Positions 24,477-34,004 of a DNA stretch of 64,000 bases are shown here, one piece after another; positions within the stretch are counted from its first letter, which is position 1; the number at the start of each line of letters is the position of its first letter. The translations under genes and the position numbers were made by a program. A model generated the notes under the pieces. That model was not told the origin of the DNA. It saw only the letters and a program-made list of their open reading frames with translations, and did not search any database. The stretch comes from Leisingera sp. NJS204 (GTDB lineage Bacteria; Pseudomonadota; Alphaproteobacteria; Rhodobacterales; Rhodobacteraceae), in NCBI RefSeq assembly GCF_004123675.1, contig NZ_CP035417.1:1603501-1667500 (forward strand), in the 5' to 3' direction.

Positions 24477-25538
24477 TTAATACCAGCGGCCGATTGCGAT
24501 CAGGCTGACGGCACCGCCAACACGCGCACCGCTGGTGTTCCAATGGTTAAAATCGACGTTTGAATTTGTGGGCGGGCGTGCTGAAACAAAGCTGGCGTCC
24601 GAACTCGTCCGGCCTGCGCCGGCCACGACAAGACCAGAGGCCGTTGCGAACACAGCCGGGAAGGTCCAGGTGCTGTCCGCAGAAGTGCCGGGCGCAACGG
24701 TATCGGTGCAGATCTGCGTGCCGTCAGCAAAGCGCACATACTCGCCATTGGTATTACTGCCGCGCTCGGGGTCCATCCGCCGCCAAGTCCCGAAGGAGAC
24801 CGGACCCGCCCCGTCCTGAACGCGGATCCACATCTCACCGTTGTTGCCGAACGCAATCTGAACCATGCCACCGGCAGCGCTGCTGGGGATCCGGTTCAGA
24901 TGCATCAGTACGCCCGCAGTGCTGGGCGCATCGGTGTGCGTGCTGGCATACCGGTAAAGGCCGGTGATAGTGATCGCCGAAAGCTCTGTGCCCGCAAAAG
25001 TGTTTGCCGATCCGTTCGCGGCATCATGACCCCAGCCGAAAGCCCCCGCCGTCAACAGTTTTCCAATTGCGGCATCAAGCCAATGGCCCTGCACCGCCGC
25101 GCCGCTGGCCACACCTTCCTTGAGGCGGAGCTGCCAATTGCCTCCGGCCTTCAGCGCCACCTCATTGCTGGACGGCCAGCCGAGGCCGGTGTCTTCATCG
25201 CCCAGCTTGACCACATCAGTGCTGAACTTGCCCTGTCCGGGGCCGTCCGCAACGGCTTGAAACGCGCCGGTCAGCGCCTGCACGCTGGCCACCACATCAT
25301 GCGCCAGCGACATGGTGGGGAACAGCGCATAGATCTGCCCGGCCGCCGTTGCGCCCTGGTACACAGGGGTGATTGTCAAAATCGTGCCGCTGCTGACCGC
25401 CAGCACCTCATAGACCCGCCCGTCCGGGCCGACAAAGCCCCAGCCCGCCTGCGCGCTGCCAAAGAAGCTGGTGCCGGTTCCGGTGACGATTGCGCTGCCG
25501 TTCACAACGCTGACTGTTCCTGCCTTTGGCCATGCCAT
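24477..25538 (-). CDS. Tail fibre / receptor-binding protein
   Basis: A 353-residue β-rich protein. The N-terminal domain (about 1-75, 'VVNGSAIVTGTGTSFFG...WGFVGPDGRVYEVLAVSSGTILTITPVYQGATAAGQIYAL') is typical of fibres that dock on tail tips. A knob-like part follows ('GNNGEMWIRVQDGAGPVSFGTWRRM', about 230-255), and the end 'NVDFNHWNTSGARVGGAVSLIAIGRWY' is a common fibre-tip ending. Good Shine-Dalgarno (AAGGAG). It follows tail-tip gene J and probably sets host range. Confidence 0.78.
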   Translation of the reverse strand: MAWPKAGTVSVVNGSAIVTGTGTSFFGSAQAGWGFVGPDGRVYEVLAVSSGTILTITPVYQGATAAGQIYALFPTMSLAHDVVASVQALTGAFQAVADGPGQGKFSTDVVKLGDEDTGLGWPSSNEVALKAGGNWQLRLKEGVASGAAVQGHWLDAAIGKLLTAGAFGWGHDAANGSANTFAGTELSAITITGLYRYASTHTDAPSTAGVLMHLNRIPSSAAGGMVQIAFGNNGEMWIRVQDGAGPVSFGTWRRMDPERGSNTNGEYVRFADGTQICTDTVAPGTSADSTWTFPAVFATASGLVVAGAGRTSSDASFVSARPPTNSNVDFNHWNTSGARVGGAVSLIAIGRWY

Positions 25539-25551
25539 AGGGCTGCTCTCC

Positions 25552-27963
25552 TTATGTTACCTGGAACACTGTCCATTCGATTTTCGGGTTGTTGAAATAG
25601 ACGCCGCCCTGGGCCTCCAGATCGATTGCCAGGAACACCCGCTGATCGCTGCCGCTGGCCCAATGCGGGTTCACCAGGGCGGCGGGGTCCTTGCTCCAAG
25701 ACGCTGCCGGATCGGGGTTGGCGCCGCCGAAGCCATTCCAGCGCGCGCCGGGCTGGATCGATGTATTGAGCGTCCAGAAGGTGTTGTTGGGGTCCATGCC
25801 GCCCGGTGCGGTGCCGGTGGTGGTGACCGATGCGGCAGCGGCCAGGGCAAACCGCTGCGCCTGCCAGACGTCCAGCTTGCCAACCCGGATGCCGGTATTC
25901 ACAAAGGCCCAGCGGGCGCCATCGCCGATTTGTCCCGGAGCCGTAAAGGACCCCTGCGCCAGGACCATAGGCCGGGAAAACACAGCGCCGGCCACTTTCA
26001 GCGCATTGTTCTTGAAGTCGATCTTTACGCCTTCGGTCGGGATCCCGTTTGCGTCCTCCGCATAATCAGGGGACTCCAGGCTTCCGGCGATCTCAGCATT
26101 GCCGATTGAGCCGTCGCGGATCGCCGCCTTGCGTATGTAAACACCTTCGGGAACCAGAATGCCGCCGACCATGGTGTCCTCAGTATAGACCACAAAGGGG
26201 CTGCGCTTCTGCGCGCCATCTGCCGAGACGATTGCAAACTTATCCGCCTGAAACGCTATCTCGGATGCGGGTTCGCCCTCGTCATCCAGATCAGACCGCA
26301 CCACCATTCCCGCCACATGGCCGTTGTTGTCGATGCGCAGGGTGAATTCCCCCATCACCCCGTCCACAGTCTGCATGGTCTGCTGAATGCTGGTGCTGTT
26401 GTCGCCAACATCGGATTGCAACTGAGTGATCGCCGTGGCCTGGCTGGACACAGCCCCCTCAGCATCGCTGACGCGGGTGTCCAACTGGCTGAGGGCGGTG
26501 GCCTGCCCGGCAGCATTGCCCTCGGCATCATCCAGACGGCTGTCCAAGCTGATGAGGCTCTGGCCGTGGCTGATGATCACGCCTTCCGCACTTGTGACCC
26601 GCGCGTCCAGTTGCGACTGCGCCGTGGCCTGGCCGGAAATACCCGCCTCCGCGCTATCCAGGCGGGCCTCAAGGCTGATCAGGCTCTGGCTGTGGCTGGT
26701 GATCGCACCTTCTGCTGTGCTGACACGGGTTGTCAGCGCGCTGGAGGCTGCGGCCTGGGCGGCAATGTCGCCATCCAAGCGGACCTCCAGGGCATCTATG
26801 CTGCTGGCCAGAGCAGCGTCGCCGCTGGCGCGCACCAGCTTTTCCGATTCAATCAGCGCCACGCTGTTTTCAATCGCCACACCAAGGCTTGCAGTGATGG
26901 CCGCTGTTGCGCTGCGGTCATCATCCACCCGCGCCCGGATGTCCTGAGTGGCATAGGCAATCTGGGTCTTCAGGGCTTCGCGCTGTTCATAAGCCAGCAG
27001 CAATTGCTCCAGGGTGGCAACATCCTGCAGCGCCATCTGATCATGCAGGTTGCGCACGTCGCTTACGGACTGGGTGATTGCCGGGCCGTCCAGGGTGCCG
27101 ATCTGCACCTCTGCCGTGGACAGGCGGCTTTCGGCGGCGTCAAAATCCGCCTGATCCACCTTCAGGGTGATGGCCTCTTGGGCGGCGTCGATATCCACTT
27201 CTGCCGAACTCAGGCGGGCGTCCATCCCGTCCACTTCGGTTTGCGTGGCCTTCAGGGCGATGGCCGCCTCCGCCGCGTCCAGATCTGCCTCCACCTGGTT
27301 TACCCGCAACTGCAGGTCGCCCACGACGGGGATCTGGCTCGGGTCCAGTACCGCATTGGAAATCTGCTGATTGACCCAGGCTTGGGTGGCCGACAGTGTG
27401 ATAGAGGCTTCGGCAGCGGACAGCCGGATTTCCGCCGTGCTGATCCGTTCGGCTTCCGCCTCCACGCCGTAGATCCGCACCGTGCCGGTGTCCGGGTCCT
27501 GGTAGATCCCGGCATCCGCCATGCGCCCGTCGATTTCGGACAGCTTGGTCAGCATCCAAAGCACTTTGTCCCCGATGACCCCCAGCGCCTCTGCCGCATG
27601 GAAGCTCTGCACGTCACGGATCTCCAGATCCCGCCGCACCGCGCCTTCCAGCGGCGCGATCTTGTCCAGGACAAGCTGGTCGTCCAGCGCGGCAGCGGCG
27701 GCATTGGCATCATCGGTGATTGCCTGCCAGGTCTCATCGGCCAGCATGTCCGGCTGCAGCTTGAACGCGGGCGTGGTGACCGGCAGCCAGGCGGTCCACT
27801 TGGTGTCTCTGGTCTTTGATATGGCCTTGGCGCGGGTCTCGTATTCTGTGCCGCCCTGCATCGGTTCCAGGCGGAAACTGCCCAGCTCCGGATCGGCGGT
27901 GCTGGCGCTGAAGCGGTCATCGTCGCCGTCTTTGACCCGCACTTGGAAGTGAGCCTCCCCCAA
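25552..27963 (-). pseudogene. Tail-tip protein J (host specificity), 5'-truncated by IS3
   Basis: 803 codons corresponding to the C-terminal part of a λ-J-like central tail-tip protein. It opens in a fibronectin-like repeat ('FRLEPMQGGTEYETRAKAISKTRDTKWTAWLPV'), continues through a long set of about 25-residue coiled-coil repeats (L..R...AE......Q...) at about residues 390-535, then 'FTLRIDNNGHVAGMVVRSD' and a β-rich C-terminus. The frame begins exactly at the left end of the IS3-type element. The missing 5' half is not found on the other side of the IS, so the gene is broken. A λ-type J indicates a siphovirus-like tail rather than a Mu myovirus tail. Confidence 0.8.
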
Positions 27964-28006
27964 TGAAGTGGTCCGCGCCTATGTTTAGGAAAGCGGAGGA
28001 CCATAG

Positions 28007-28306
28007 ATGGCCATTAAGAGACCCAAGCCTGAAGAGAACGTCGTGAAGTTACGGCAGGTTGAAACTCTGATGGGGCAAGGCATGCCCCGCATAAATGCGA
28101 TCCGTCAGATCGGCGTTATGGAACAGACCTACTATCGCTGGAAGATCGAAGCATCGAACGCCATTGGTTCGAGAGAGATGCTGAGGGTACGGCGGAATGG
28201 GCACGGAACAGCCTAAAGAACTAAAGCGGCTGCAGAAGGAAAACGAGCGGCTTCGCCGGGCAGTTTCGGACCTGACACTGGACAAATTGATCCTGTCCGA
28301 GGCCTG
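28007..28306 (+). pseudogene. IS3-family transposase orfA, frameshifted
   Basis: The N-terminal HTH part (MAIKRPKPEENVVKLRQVETL...MEQTYYRWKIE) is followed by a roughly 34-bp insert that breaks the frame. The rest (GYGGMGTEQPKELKRLQKENERLRRAV...LILSEA), with the leucine-zipper region, reads in another frame and ends at TGA 28306. Confidence 0.8.
28151..28184. repeat. Short palindromic insert in orfA
   Basis: About 34 bp absent from the expected IS3 reading frame. AGCATC (28150) pairs with GATGCT (28177) and GAAC with GTTC inside, giving an interrupted hairpin. Its length shifts the frame by +1. Confidence 0.5.
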
Positions 28307-28639
28307 AACGGGCGGAGCCCCTGAGCCCCTCCCGCCGCCGGGCCTGCATTGATCATGTGCGCAGCCAGATGAAGGTTTCCGAGCGTCGCGTTTGCCGCGT
28401 TCTGGGCCAGCACCGGTCCACACAGCGGCGAGTGCCGCAGGGACGTGCTGACGAGGAATGCCTGGTCGCGGACATGATCGAGCTGACACGTCAGTATGGC
28501 CGGTACGGCTACCGCCGGGTTGCGGCCCTGCTGCGGGACGCTGGCTGGCAGGTGAATGATAAACGTGTCGAACGTTTATGGCGGCGGGAGGGGCTGAAGG
28601 TTCCAAGGAAGCAGCCCAAGAGGGGACGGCTCTGGCTCA

Positions 28640-28680
28640 ACCCTCTCGGGACATTGCTTCGCAATGCCCTGCCGGGCAGT
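28640..28680. repeat. Short palindromic insert in orfB
   Basis: About 40 bp interrupting the codons for 'RLWLN-DGSCVR'. It contains CATTGC-TTC-GCAATG flanked by GGG and CCC, a compact hairpin. It shifts the frame. Confidence 0.5.
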
Positions 28681-29123
28681 GGACGGATCATGTGTCCGGC
28701 TGCGTCCGGAATATCGCAACCACGTCTGGTCGTACGACTTTGTGCATCACCGAACGGATGATGGCAGGGCTTTTAGAACATTGAACATTCTGGACGAGTA
28801 TAGCCGGGAATACCTTGCGGTCCGAGTGAAGCGGAAGCTGAATGCAAACGAAGTCATCGATGCACTGACGGATCTGTTTATCCTACGTGGCGTGCCGGCA
28901 TTCATTCGGTCAGACAATGGCCCTGAGTTCATAGCTCAGGCCGTCAGGGGGTGGATCAAAGCCGTTGGCGCCAAGACTGCTTTCATTGAACCGGGGTCGC
29001 CTTGGGAGAACGGATACTGCGAAAGTTTCAACGGGCGCATGCGGGACGAACTGCTGAACGGGGAGGTCTTCTATTCGCTACGCGAGGCCCAAATTATCAT
29101 CGAAAACTGGAGGAAGCATTACA

Positions 29124-30355
29124 TGAATTAGTCTCGATGTGATCTGACACCGCCCCCATTTTTTCAAATTGGATTGGGGGCGGTGGTTCCCTTGAAGGGA
29201 GATGGTTGTCCGTTTTGATGGTGGTGCCAACCAAACCATCGAAACGAGGAAACCACGATGTTGAATACTACCGACAAGATCATCAAACACAAAACCGGCC
29301 TGCTGAATCTGGCCGAGGAACTGGGGAATGTCTCGAAAGCCTGTCAGGTGATGGGCTATAGCCGGGATACTTTCTATCGCTACAAGTCAGCCGTTGAAGA
29401 AGGCGGCGTGGAAGCGCTGTTTGAGCGCACCCGGCGCAAGCCCAATCTGGCAAACCGGGTGGACGACGCGACCGAGCAGGCCGTCATCAAATCCGCCACT
29501 GATTTCCCGGCCTACGGTCAGGCCCGCACTTCGAACGAGTTGCGTAAGCTGGGTGTCTTCGTCTCACCCTCGGGTGTCCGGTCGATCTGGCTGCGGCACG
29601 ATCTGGCGAACTTCAAGGCCCGGCTGAGGGCGTTGGAAGCCAAGGTGGCCGAGGACGGCATGATCCTGACCGAGGCCCAGGTGCAGGCGCTGGAGAAGAA
29701 GAAGCTCGACGATGAAGCCTGCGGCGAGGTGGAAACAGCCCATCCCGGCTATCTGGGATCACAGGACACGTTTTATGTCGGCACCCTCAAGGGCGTCGGG
29801 CGGGTCTATCAGCAGACTTACGTGGACACCTATTGCAAGGTGGCGCATGCCAAGCTCTACACCACCAAAACACCGATCACCGCAGCCGACCTGCTCAATG
29901 ACCGAGTGCTGCCATTCCATGACGAGCACGACCTGCCGGTGCTGCGGATCATGACAGATCGCGGGACGGAATACTGCGGGCGCGTCGACAAACACGATTT
30001 CCAGCTCTTCCTGGCGATCAACGATATCGACCACACCAAAACCAAGGTGAAATCACCGCAGACCAATGGCATCTGCGAACGGTTTCACAAGACGGTGTTG
30101 CAGGAGTTTTATCAGGTCGCGTTCCGCAAGAAGCTCTACGACAGCATCGAAGCCTTGCAGGCCGATCTGGACGAATGGCTGCACCACTACAACCACGAGC
30201 GCACTCATCAGGGCAAAATGTGTTGCGGCAGAACGCCGTTTCAGACCATGATCGAGGGCAAAGAAATCTGGAAGGAAAAGTTCCTGAACCAAACTTGACC
30301 TGACAGACGCCGCCGGAAAAACGGCCAACTGTCAGATCACATCGGAACCACTACA
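29124..30355 (+). mobile_element. IS481-family insertion sequence with 7-bp target duplication
   Basis: 1232 bp starting TG and ending CA. The terminal repeats share CGATGTGATCTGACA after a weaker outer section (26 bp compared). CATTACA flanks both sides (29117-29123 and 30356-30362), a 7-bp target duplication. Removing the element and one copy restores the IS3 orfB reading frame. It appears intact and inserted most recently in this pile-up. Confidence 0.9.
29258..30298 (+). CDS. IS481-family DDE transposase
   Basis: A 346-residue transposase. N-terminal HTH ('GNVSKACQVMGYSRDTFYRYKSAVEEGGVEALFERTRRKPN', about 24-64), an HTH_32-like second domain, then the rve integrase core with 'QTYVDTYCKVAHAKLY', 'RIMTDRGTEYCG' and 'SPQTNGICERFHKT' holding the DDE residues. 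The C-terminal 'YNHERTHQGKMCCGRTPFQTM' is typical of the family. Complete, no frameshift. Confidence 0.93.
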   Translation: MLNTTDKIIKHKTGLLNLAEELGNVSKACQVMGYSRDTFYRYKSAVEEGGVEALFERTRRKPNLANRVDDATEQAVIKSATDFPAYGQARTSNELRKLGVFVSPSGVRSIWLRHDLANFKARLRALEAKVAEDGMILTEAQVQALEKKKLDDEACGEVETAHPGYLGSQDTFYVGTLKGVGRVYQQTYVDTYCKVAHAKLYTTKTPITAADLLNDRVLPFHDEHDLPVLRIMTDRGTEYCGRVDKHDFQLFLAINDIDHTKTKVKSPQTNGICERFHKTVLQEFYQVAFRKKLYDSIEALQADLDEWLHHYNHERTHQGKMCCGRTPFQTMIEGKEIWKEKFLNQT

Positions 30356-30472
30356 CATTACAACACCAAACGCCCCCGCAGTGCTCTGGGCTACCGCCCG
30401 CCTGCGCCAGAGGCCAATGTCCAGATGGACCAAAGGCCAACCATGTACTAACTTTCAATCTGGACCACTCCA

Positions 30473-30800
30473 GTGGGGCCGCTCAACGACCCCGGGATCG
30501 ACAGCAGCCCGCATTGCTTGCCGATAGACAGCTCAGAATTGGCAGGTTCGACCATTTTACGCCTCACCTGCCGGTCCACGGCTTGCGCTTTCGTGACAAA
30601 AAATCGATGGCAACTACCAACTCCCCGATCTTGGCGTGCAGTTCTTTAACCTGCTCTTCGCCGATCTCCGGGCCTTTCTTGCTGCCACGCTTGAACACAC
30701 CGGATGCCCCTCCAGTAGCGCCCGCTTCCAGCCGTGGATCATCGTGGCTTAAACACCAAACTGGCTTGCCACCTCAGCGACAGTCCGTTCGCGGTTCAAC
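30473..30800 (-). pseudogene. Remnant of a second IS3-type element (end of orfA and start of orfB)
   Basis: On the minus strand, a degraded orfA reads '...LNRERTVAEVASQFGV', then 'ATMIHGWKRALLEG' and 'RGSKKGPEIGEEQVKELHAKIGELVVAIDFLSRKRKPW', with a stop and a frameshift, ending at 30564. It is followed by the start of orfB, 'MVEPANSELSIGKQCGLLSIPGS' (30555 leftward), cut off at the 30472 junction. The DNA from about 30800 to 31130 holds no recognisable intact gene. Confidence 0.75.
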
Positions 30801-31159
30801 GGCTGGTCGATCACAGCAGGAAAATGGGACCCGTAGTCACGCAGTTAGACCTGCGTGCTTTTGGGGGTCGGCAGAAAATCAAGGATCGACTGTGCCTGAT
30901 GCGCATCGCCCTCGAAACTCAGCCGGAAGGTGCCAGGCGCGCCGTGCGCGGGATAGCGCCGGGAAGGACGGCCTTGGCAAGATCTCCGGATAGTGCGCCA
31001 ACCCTGACCCTTTCGCCTGTTTCCAGCGGCCGCCAGGAATGGTTTTCTGCGACCCGCTGGGTCATCCAGGGCATGTGCCGGTTTTCCAGGCCGCCGCCGA
31101 AATCAACGCGGGCACTGGATTGCCGTGCCGGTTGTTTTATGCAAGATGTTTCGTTAAAT

Positions 31160-31909
31160 ATGAAAGATCTTACGCATATGGCGCTTATTCACAAAAAAAT
31201 CTCCGCGCTTTTGACGGATATGAACCTATCCAACCGGCAGGCGGCGCTGAAATGCGGGATCCCCTATGGCACTTTCAATAGCGCGCTGAAGAACGAGCGT
31301 GAGATCGGCTGGAGCATGCTGGATGCGCTGGCGCGCGGGCTGGGGGTGTCGTTTCACTATTTCTCGTCGGACACTGCTGATCTTGAGCTGCTGCCGGACC
31401 GCCGGGCGGAGGAGGCTGGACGCAAGGCATTTGAAATTCTCAATGCCCAGTTGCAATCGGCTGCCCGCTCCCGCCAGTACCGCGGCTGCGACGTGTCGCT
31501 GCAGGACTTCCTGGACTGGTGGTTTGCCAACAGCGGCCGCCTGGAAGGCTTTGACCAGCTGCAGCATCAGGTGGATTTGTTCAGCCCGCCGGATGCGGAG
31601 AAAAACCGCATTCAGCCGATCAAGTCAGGTCCGGCCAGCCTGGCCTCGATTTGCTTTGAGGTGGCAAGCAGCGAGCAGCTGCGGAACACCCTGAACGGGT
31701 TCAGCGACAGGCTAAATTCTGATCTGGTATTGGCGCACAGCGAGGCGATCAGCCGCGGCGAGCCGGTGATCACCCATCCGTCGATCGACGTGAACCTGCT
31801 GAACGGGCGCCGCTTTACCCGGCAGTACCGGCGGGTTTTGGCACCGGTATATTTACCGGACGGCAAGCTGATGGTGGCCAACTTCTCACAGGATATCAAA
31901 TTTGGCTAA
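31160..31909 (+). CDS. HTH transcriptional regulator
   Basis: A 249-residue protein with an N-terminal XRE-like HTH ('ISALLTDMNLSNRQAALKCGIPYGTFNSALKNEREIGWSMLDALARGLGVSF', about 12-64) and a C-terminal part of about 150 residues that may be a PAS-like sensor ('RFTRQYRRVLAPVYLPDGKLMVANFSQDI' at the end). Starts at 31139, 31160 and 31178 are all possible; the longer open frame upstream is IS debris. It is convergent with the next gene and overlaps it by 24 bp. Ligand and targets unknown. Confidence 0.6.
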   Translation: MKDLTHMALIHKKISALLTDMNLSNRQAALKCGIPYGTFNSALKNEREIGWSMLDALARGLGVSFHYFSSDTADLELLPDRRAEEAGRKAFEILNAQLQSAARSRQYRGCDVSLQDFLDWWFANSGRLEGFDQLQHQVDLFSPPDAEKNRIQPIKSGPASLASICFEVASSEQLRNTLNGFSDRLNSDLVLAHSEAISRGEPVITHPSIDVNLLNGRRFTRQYRRVLAPVYLPDGKLMVANFSQDIKFG

Positions 31910-32572
31910 ATCGCTTTGCAGCATGTGTTCCATTTCCAGCCGGGATGCGCCGACAAACCATTCGGTGCTGCTGCGCACTTCCGGTTCCGGATCGCGCCAT
32001 TTCTGCGCCCGCGGAATTGCCCGGCTGAAGCCGTAGACCAGGTCCAGCCGGGCCTGCATGTGGCGGTCGGGGATAAAGGCGTAGATCCAGTCCACATCCC
32101 ATTTCTGGATCGCCAGGATTTGAAAGATCCGCATAAAAGGCTCTAGCCGTTCCGCCCGTTTGCCGCGATGGCCGGGCAGAAAGTTCAGCTCGCCGATATA
32201 GGCCAGGCGGCCGCTGACCTCCCGCGCCAGCGGTTCTGCGACGCTTTCAACGCCGCCGCCTGCATCGTTGGGAAACTGATGCCGCGAGGTGCGCAGCAGA
32301 AACTCAGCCAGGGTTTCGCGGCCCAGATCCTGCAGCATGGAGGCAGCACCGCCGACATAGGTGTCGCCCTCCTTCAGGAACAGCCAAAAGGCCGAGTTCC
32401 GGGTGTGGTCGGCCCGTTCGATGGCAAAACCCGGCATCTGGAACCGGCGGCCGGTTTCGGCGGCGGCGTCGGGCACTTTCTCAAAATCCGTGAACATTTC
32501 GACCTGAAGGCCGGCCTGCGAAAGCGCGTTCAAATATCCCGAAAGCGTTTTGCCCAAATCCAGAAAGTTCAT
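31886..32572 (-). CDS. Conserved protein, possibly GNAT-like, unknown function
   Basis: A 228-residue protein with no confident family. The central 'SAFWLFLKEGDTYVGGAASMLQDLGRE' and 'LAYIGELNFLPGHRGKRAERLEPFMRIFQILAIQKWDVDWIYAFIPDRHMQAR' would suit an acyltransferase fold (strand, R-G-x-G/K-like turn, helix), but this is a weak inference. Its stop overlaps the end of the HTH regulator running the other way. Confidence 0.5.
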   Translation of the reverse strand: MNFLDLGKTLSGYLNALSQAGLQVEMFTDFEKVPDAAAETGRRFQMPGFAIERADHTRNSAFWLFLKEGDTYVGGAASMLQDLGRETLAEFLLRTSRHQFPNDAGGGVESVAEPLAREVSGRLAYIGELNFLPGHRGKRAERLEPFMRIFQILAIQKWDVDWIYAFIPDRHMQARLDLVYGFSRAIPRAQKWRDPEPEVRSSTEWFVGASRLEMEHMLQSDLAKFDIL

Positions 32573-32758
32573 AAAGGTCCCCCGTCACAAAAATTATGTA
32601 TCCGGATAGCCCGGATCGTCTCCTGACGCCGCCTCAGAGTGCATGTTCACTAAAATCTTAACTACTTTTGCGGTAAATTGTTTGAAATTCAAACTGAACT
32701 CTCCGCCACGTGCATTCCGGTGGCCGCGAATGGGTATCGCTTGTTTTGAATAACAAAA

Positions 32759-32783
32759 AGCCCGGCAACTGCGCTGCCGGGCT
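32759..32783 (-). terminator. Intrinsic terminator after queF
   Basis: AGCCCGGCA / TGCCGGGCT hairpin with a T-run on the leftward transcript, 30 bp after the queF stop; it closes the que operon. Confidence 0.85.
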
Positions 32784-32812
32784 GAGCTGTGTCAAAGGTG
32801 CTTTGGGTTGTG

Positions 32813-33277
32813 TCAGCCGCGGCCGCGGTAGGGGGGCACGCCTTGGTCGGGGATCCAGACGCCCTCAGGCATCGGGCCGGTTTGCCAGAACACATCAATC
32901 GGAATGCCGCCGCGCGGATACCAGTAGCCGCCGATGCGCAGCCATTGCGGCTGCAGGAAGTCCGCCAGCCGGCGGGCGATGGAGACCGTGCAATCCTCGT
33001 GAAAGGCGCCGTGATTGCGGAAGGAGGTCAGGAAAAGCTTCAGCGATTTGCTTTCCACCAGCCACTCACCGGGTACGTAGTCGATCACCAGATGGGCAAA
33101 ATCCGGCTGGCCGGTCATCGGGCAAAGGGAGGTGAACTCCGGTGCGGTGAAGCGCACGTTATAGGCCGTGTCGGACTGCGGGTTCTGCACCCGCTCCAGT
33201 TCTGCCTGTTCCGGGCTGGCCGGCACCACGGTATCGCCGCCCAGCTGTTTCAGATTGCTGTAGATGCTGTCAGACAT
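32813..33277 (-). CDS. queF: preQ0 reductase (NADPH-dependent 7-cyano-7-deazaguanine reductase)
   Basis: A 154-residue short-type (YkvM-like) QueF that reduces preQ0 to preQ1 in queuosine synthesis. Catalytic Cys52 in '[12 protein letters not shown]', Asp59, and the QueF motif 'ESKSLKL' (75-81) are present. The start at 33277 is chosen because the upstream in-frame codons lie in the intergenic gap. It is 16 bp downstream of queE and is the last gene of the operon. Confidence 0.93.
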   Translation of the reverse strand: MSDSIYSNLKQLGGDTVVPASPEQAELERVQNPQSDTAYNVRFTAPEFTSLCPMTGQPDFAHLVIDYVPGEWLVESKSLKLFLTSFRNHGAFHEDCTVSIARRLADFLQPQWLRIGGYWYPRGGIPIDVFWQTGPMPEGVWIPDQGVPPYRGRG

Positions 33278-33293
33278 GTCAGGGTTCCTATGT

Positions 33294-34004
33294 TCAGACG
33301 CCGCGTTTGTTGCCCCAAACCAGCACATGCAGCTGGGGCAGGACGCGGGGGGTGAACCAGCGGTCGCCGGTCACTTTTTCAATCAGCCACAACAGCCGGT
33401 CTGTGGCTTGGTTCAGATCGACCGGCAGGGAGGGGTCAACTTCCGGATTGCCGGGCTGCAGATACAATGGCAGTCCGGGATGGCGCTCCGCGGCGGCCTT
33501 GGCCCAGGCGTAATCCTTGTCGTCAAAGATCACGATCTTAATTACTGTCTGGCCGCAGCCCTTGGCGGCTTCAAGACATAGGTCAAAGGCTTTCCAATCC
33601 ACTCTTTCACCGCTGGACGGCGGCTTGGGGCTGAGCACCAAAGTGTCAAGATCACCAAACCACGGCTTGCTGACGGACCCTTGGGTTTCGCAGGCAAAGC
33701 GGTAGCCTTCGGTCTTGCCGTATGCGATTACCGGGGCGAAGTCCTGGATCGCCGGATTGCCGCCGGAGATCGACACCGTCAATGGCTTGCCGCCGGACAG
33801 GCGGCGCACTTCGCCCATGACTTCCTCTGGCGTCATCACCGCCCAGTCGTGGCGGTTGGCGCTGTCCACCGCATGCATGCTGTCGCACCAGGAACAGCGG
33901 TAATCACAGCCGCCGGCGCGCACAAACACTGTGGGCTCCCCGATCAAAGCGCCTTCGCCTTGGATGGTGGGGCCGAAGATTTCGGCAATGCGCAGGGATG
34001 TCAT
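33294..34004 (-). CDS. queE: 7-carboxy-7-deazaguanine synthase (radical SAM)
   Basis: A 236-residue radical-SAM enzyme converting 6-carboxytetrahydropterin to 7-carboxy-7-deazaguanine. The cluster motif CxxxCxxC is at C33, C37 and C40 ([12 protein letters not shown]); '[10 protein letters not shown]' at 9-18 is the QueE opening. The start overlaps the queD stop (ATGA). Confidence 0.94.
   Translation of the reverse strand: MTSLRIAEIFGPTIQGEGALIGEPTVFVRAGGCDYRCSWCDSMHAVDSANRHDWAVMTPEEVMGEVRRLSGGKPLTVSISGGNPAIQDFAPVIAYGKTEGYRFACETQGSVSKPWFGDLDTLVLSPKPPSSGERVDWKAFDLCLEAAKGCGQTVIKIVIFDDKDYAWAKAAAERHPGLPLYLQPGNPEVDPSLPVDLNQATDRLLWLIEKVTGDRWFTPRVLPQLHVLVWGNKRGV

Larger units (their letters stand above)
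28322..30451 (+). pseudogene. IS3-family transposase orfB, disrupted twice
   Basis: Reads 'SRRRACIDHVRSQMKVSERRVCRVLGQHRSTQRR...RLWLN' up to about 28640. It then resumes in another frame as '[23 protein letters not shown]...' through the DDE core (YDFV; 'RSDNGPEF'; '[12 protein letters not shown]') to 'NWRKHY' at 29122, and finishes after the nested element with 'NTKRPHSALGYRPPAPEAN' at 30363-30451. The catalytic residues are present but the frame is broken by a roughly 40-bp insert and by the nested IS. Confidence 0.85.
27964..30472 (+). mobile_element. IS3-family element, inactivated, carrying a nested IS481-family element
   Basis: Ends TGAAGTGGTCC at 27964 and GGACCACTCCA at 30472 are inverted repeats. 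Inside are orfA and orfB of an IS3-type transposase, each shifted by a short palindromic insert, and orfB is split near its end by the IS481-family element at 29124-30355. No target duplication is visible. The left flank is phage J and the right flank is a different IS remnant, so DNA was lost or rearranged here. Without the nested element it is about 1.27 kb. Confidence 0.85.

Noticed and set aside
31886-32572. A second LuxI-like synthase.
   Set aside because: The length is similar and the fold may be GNAT-like, but the invariant LuxI residues (RxxxF...W, D..YD, E..R) are absent.
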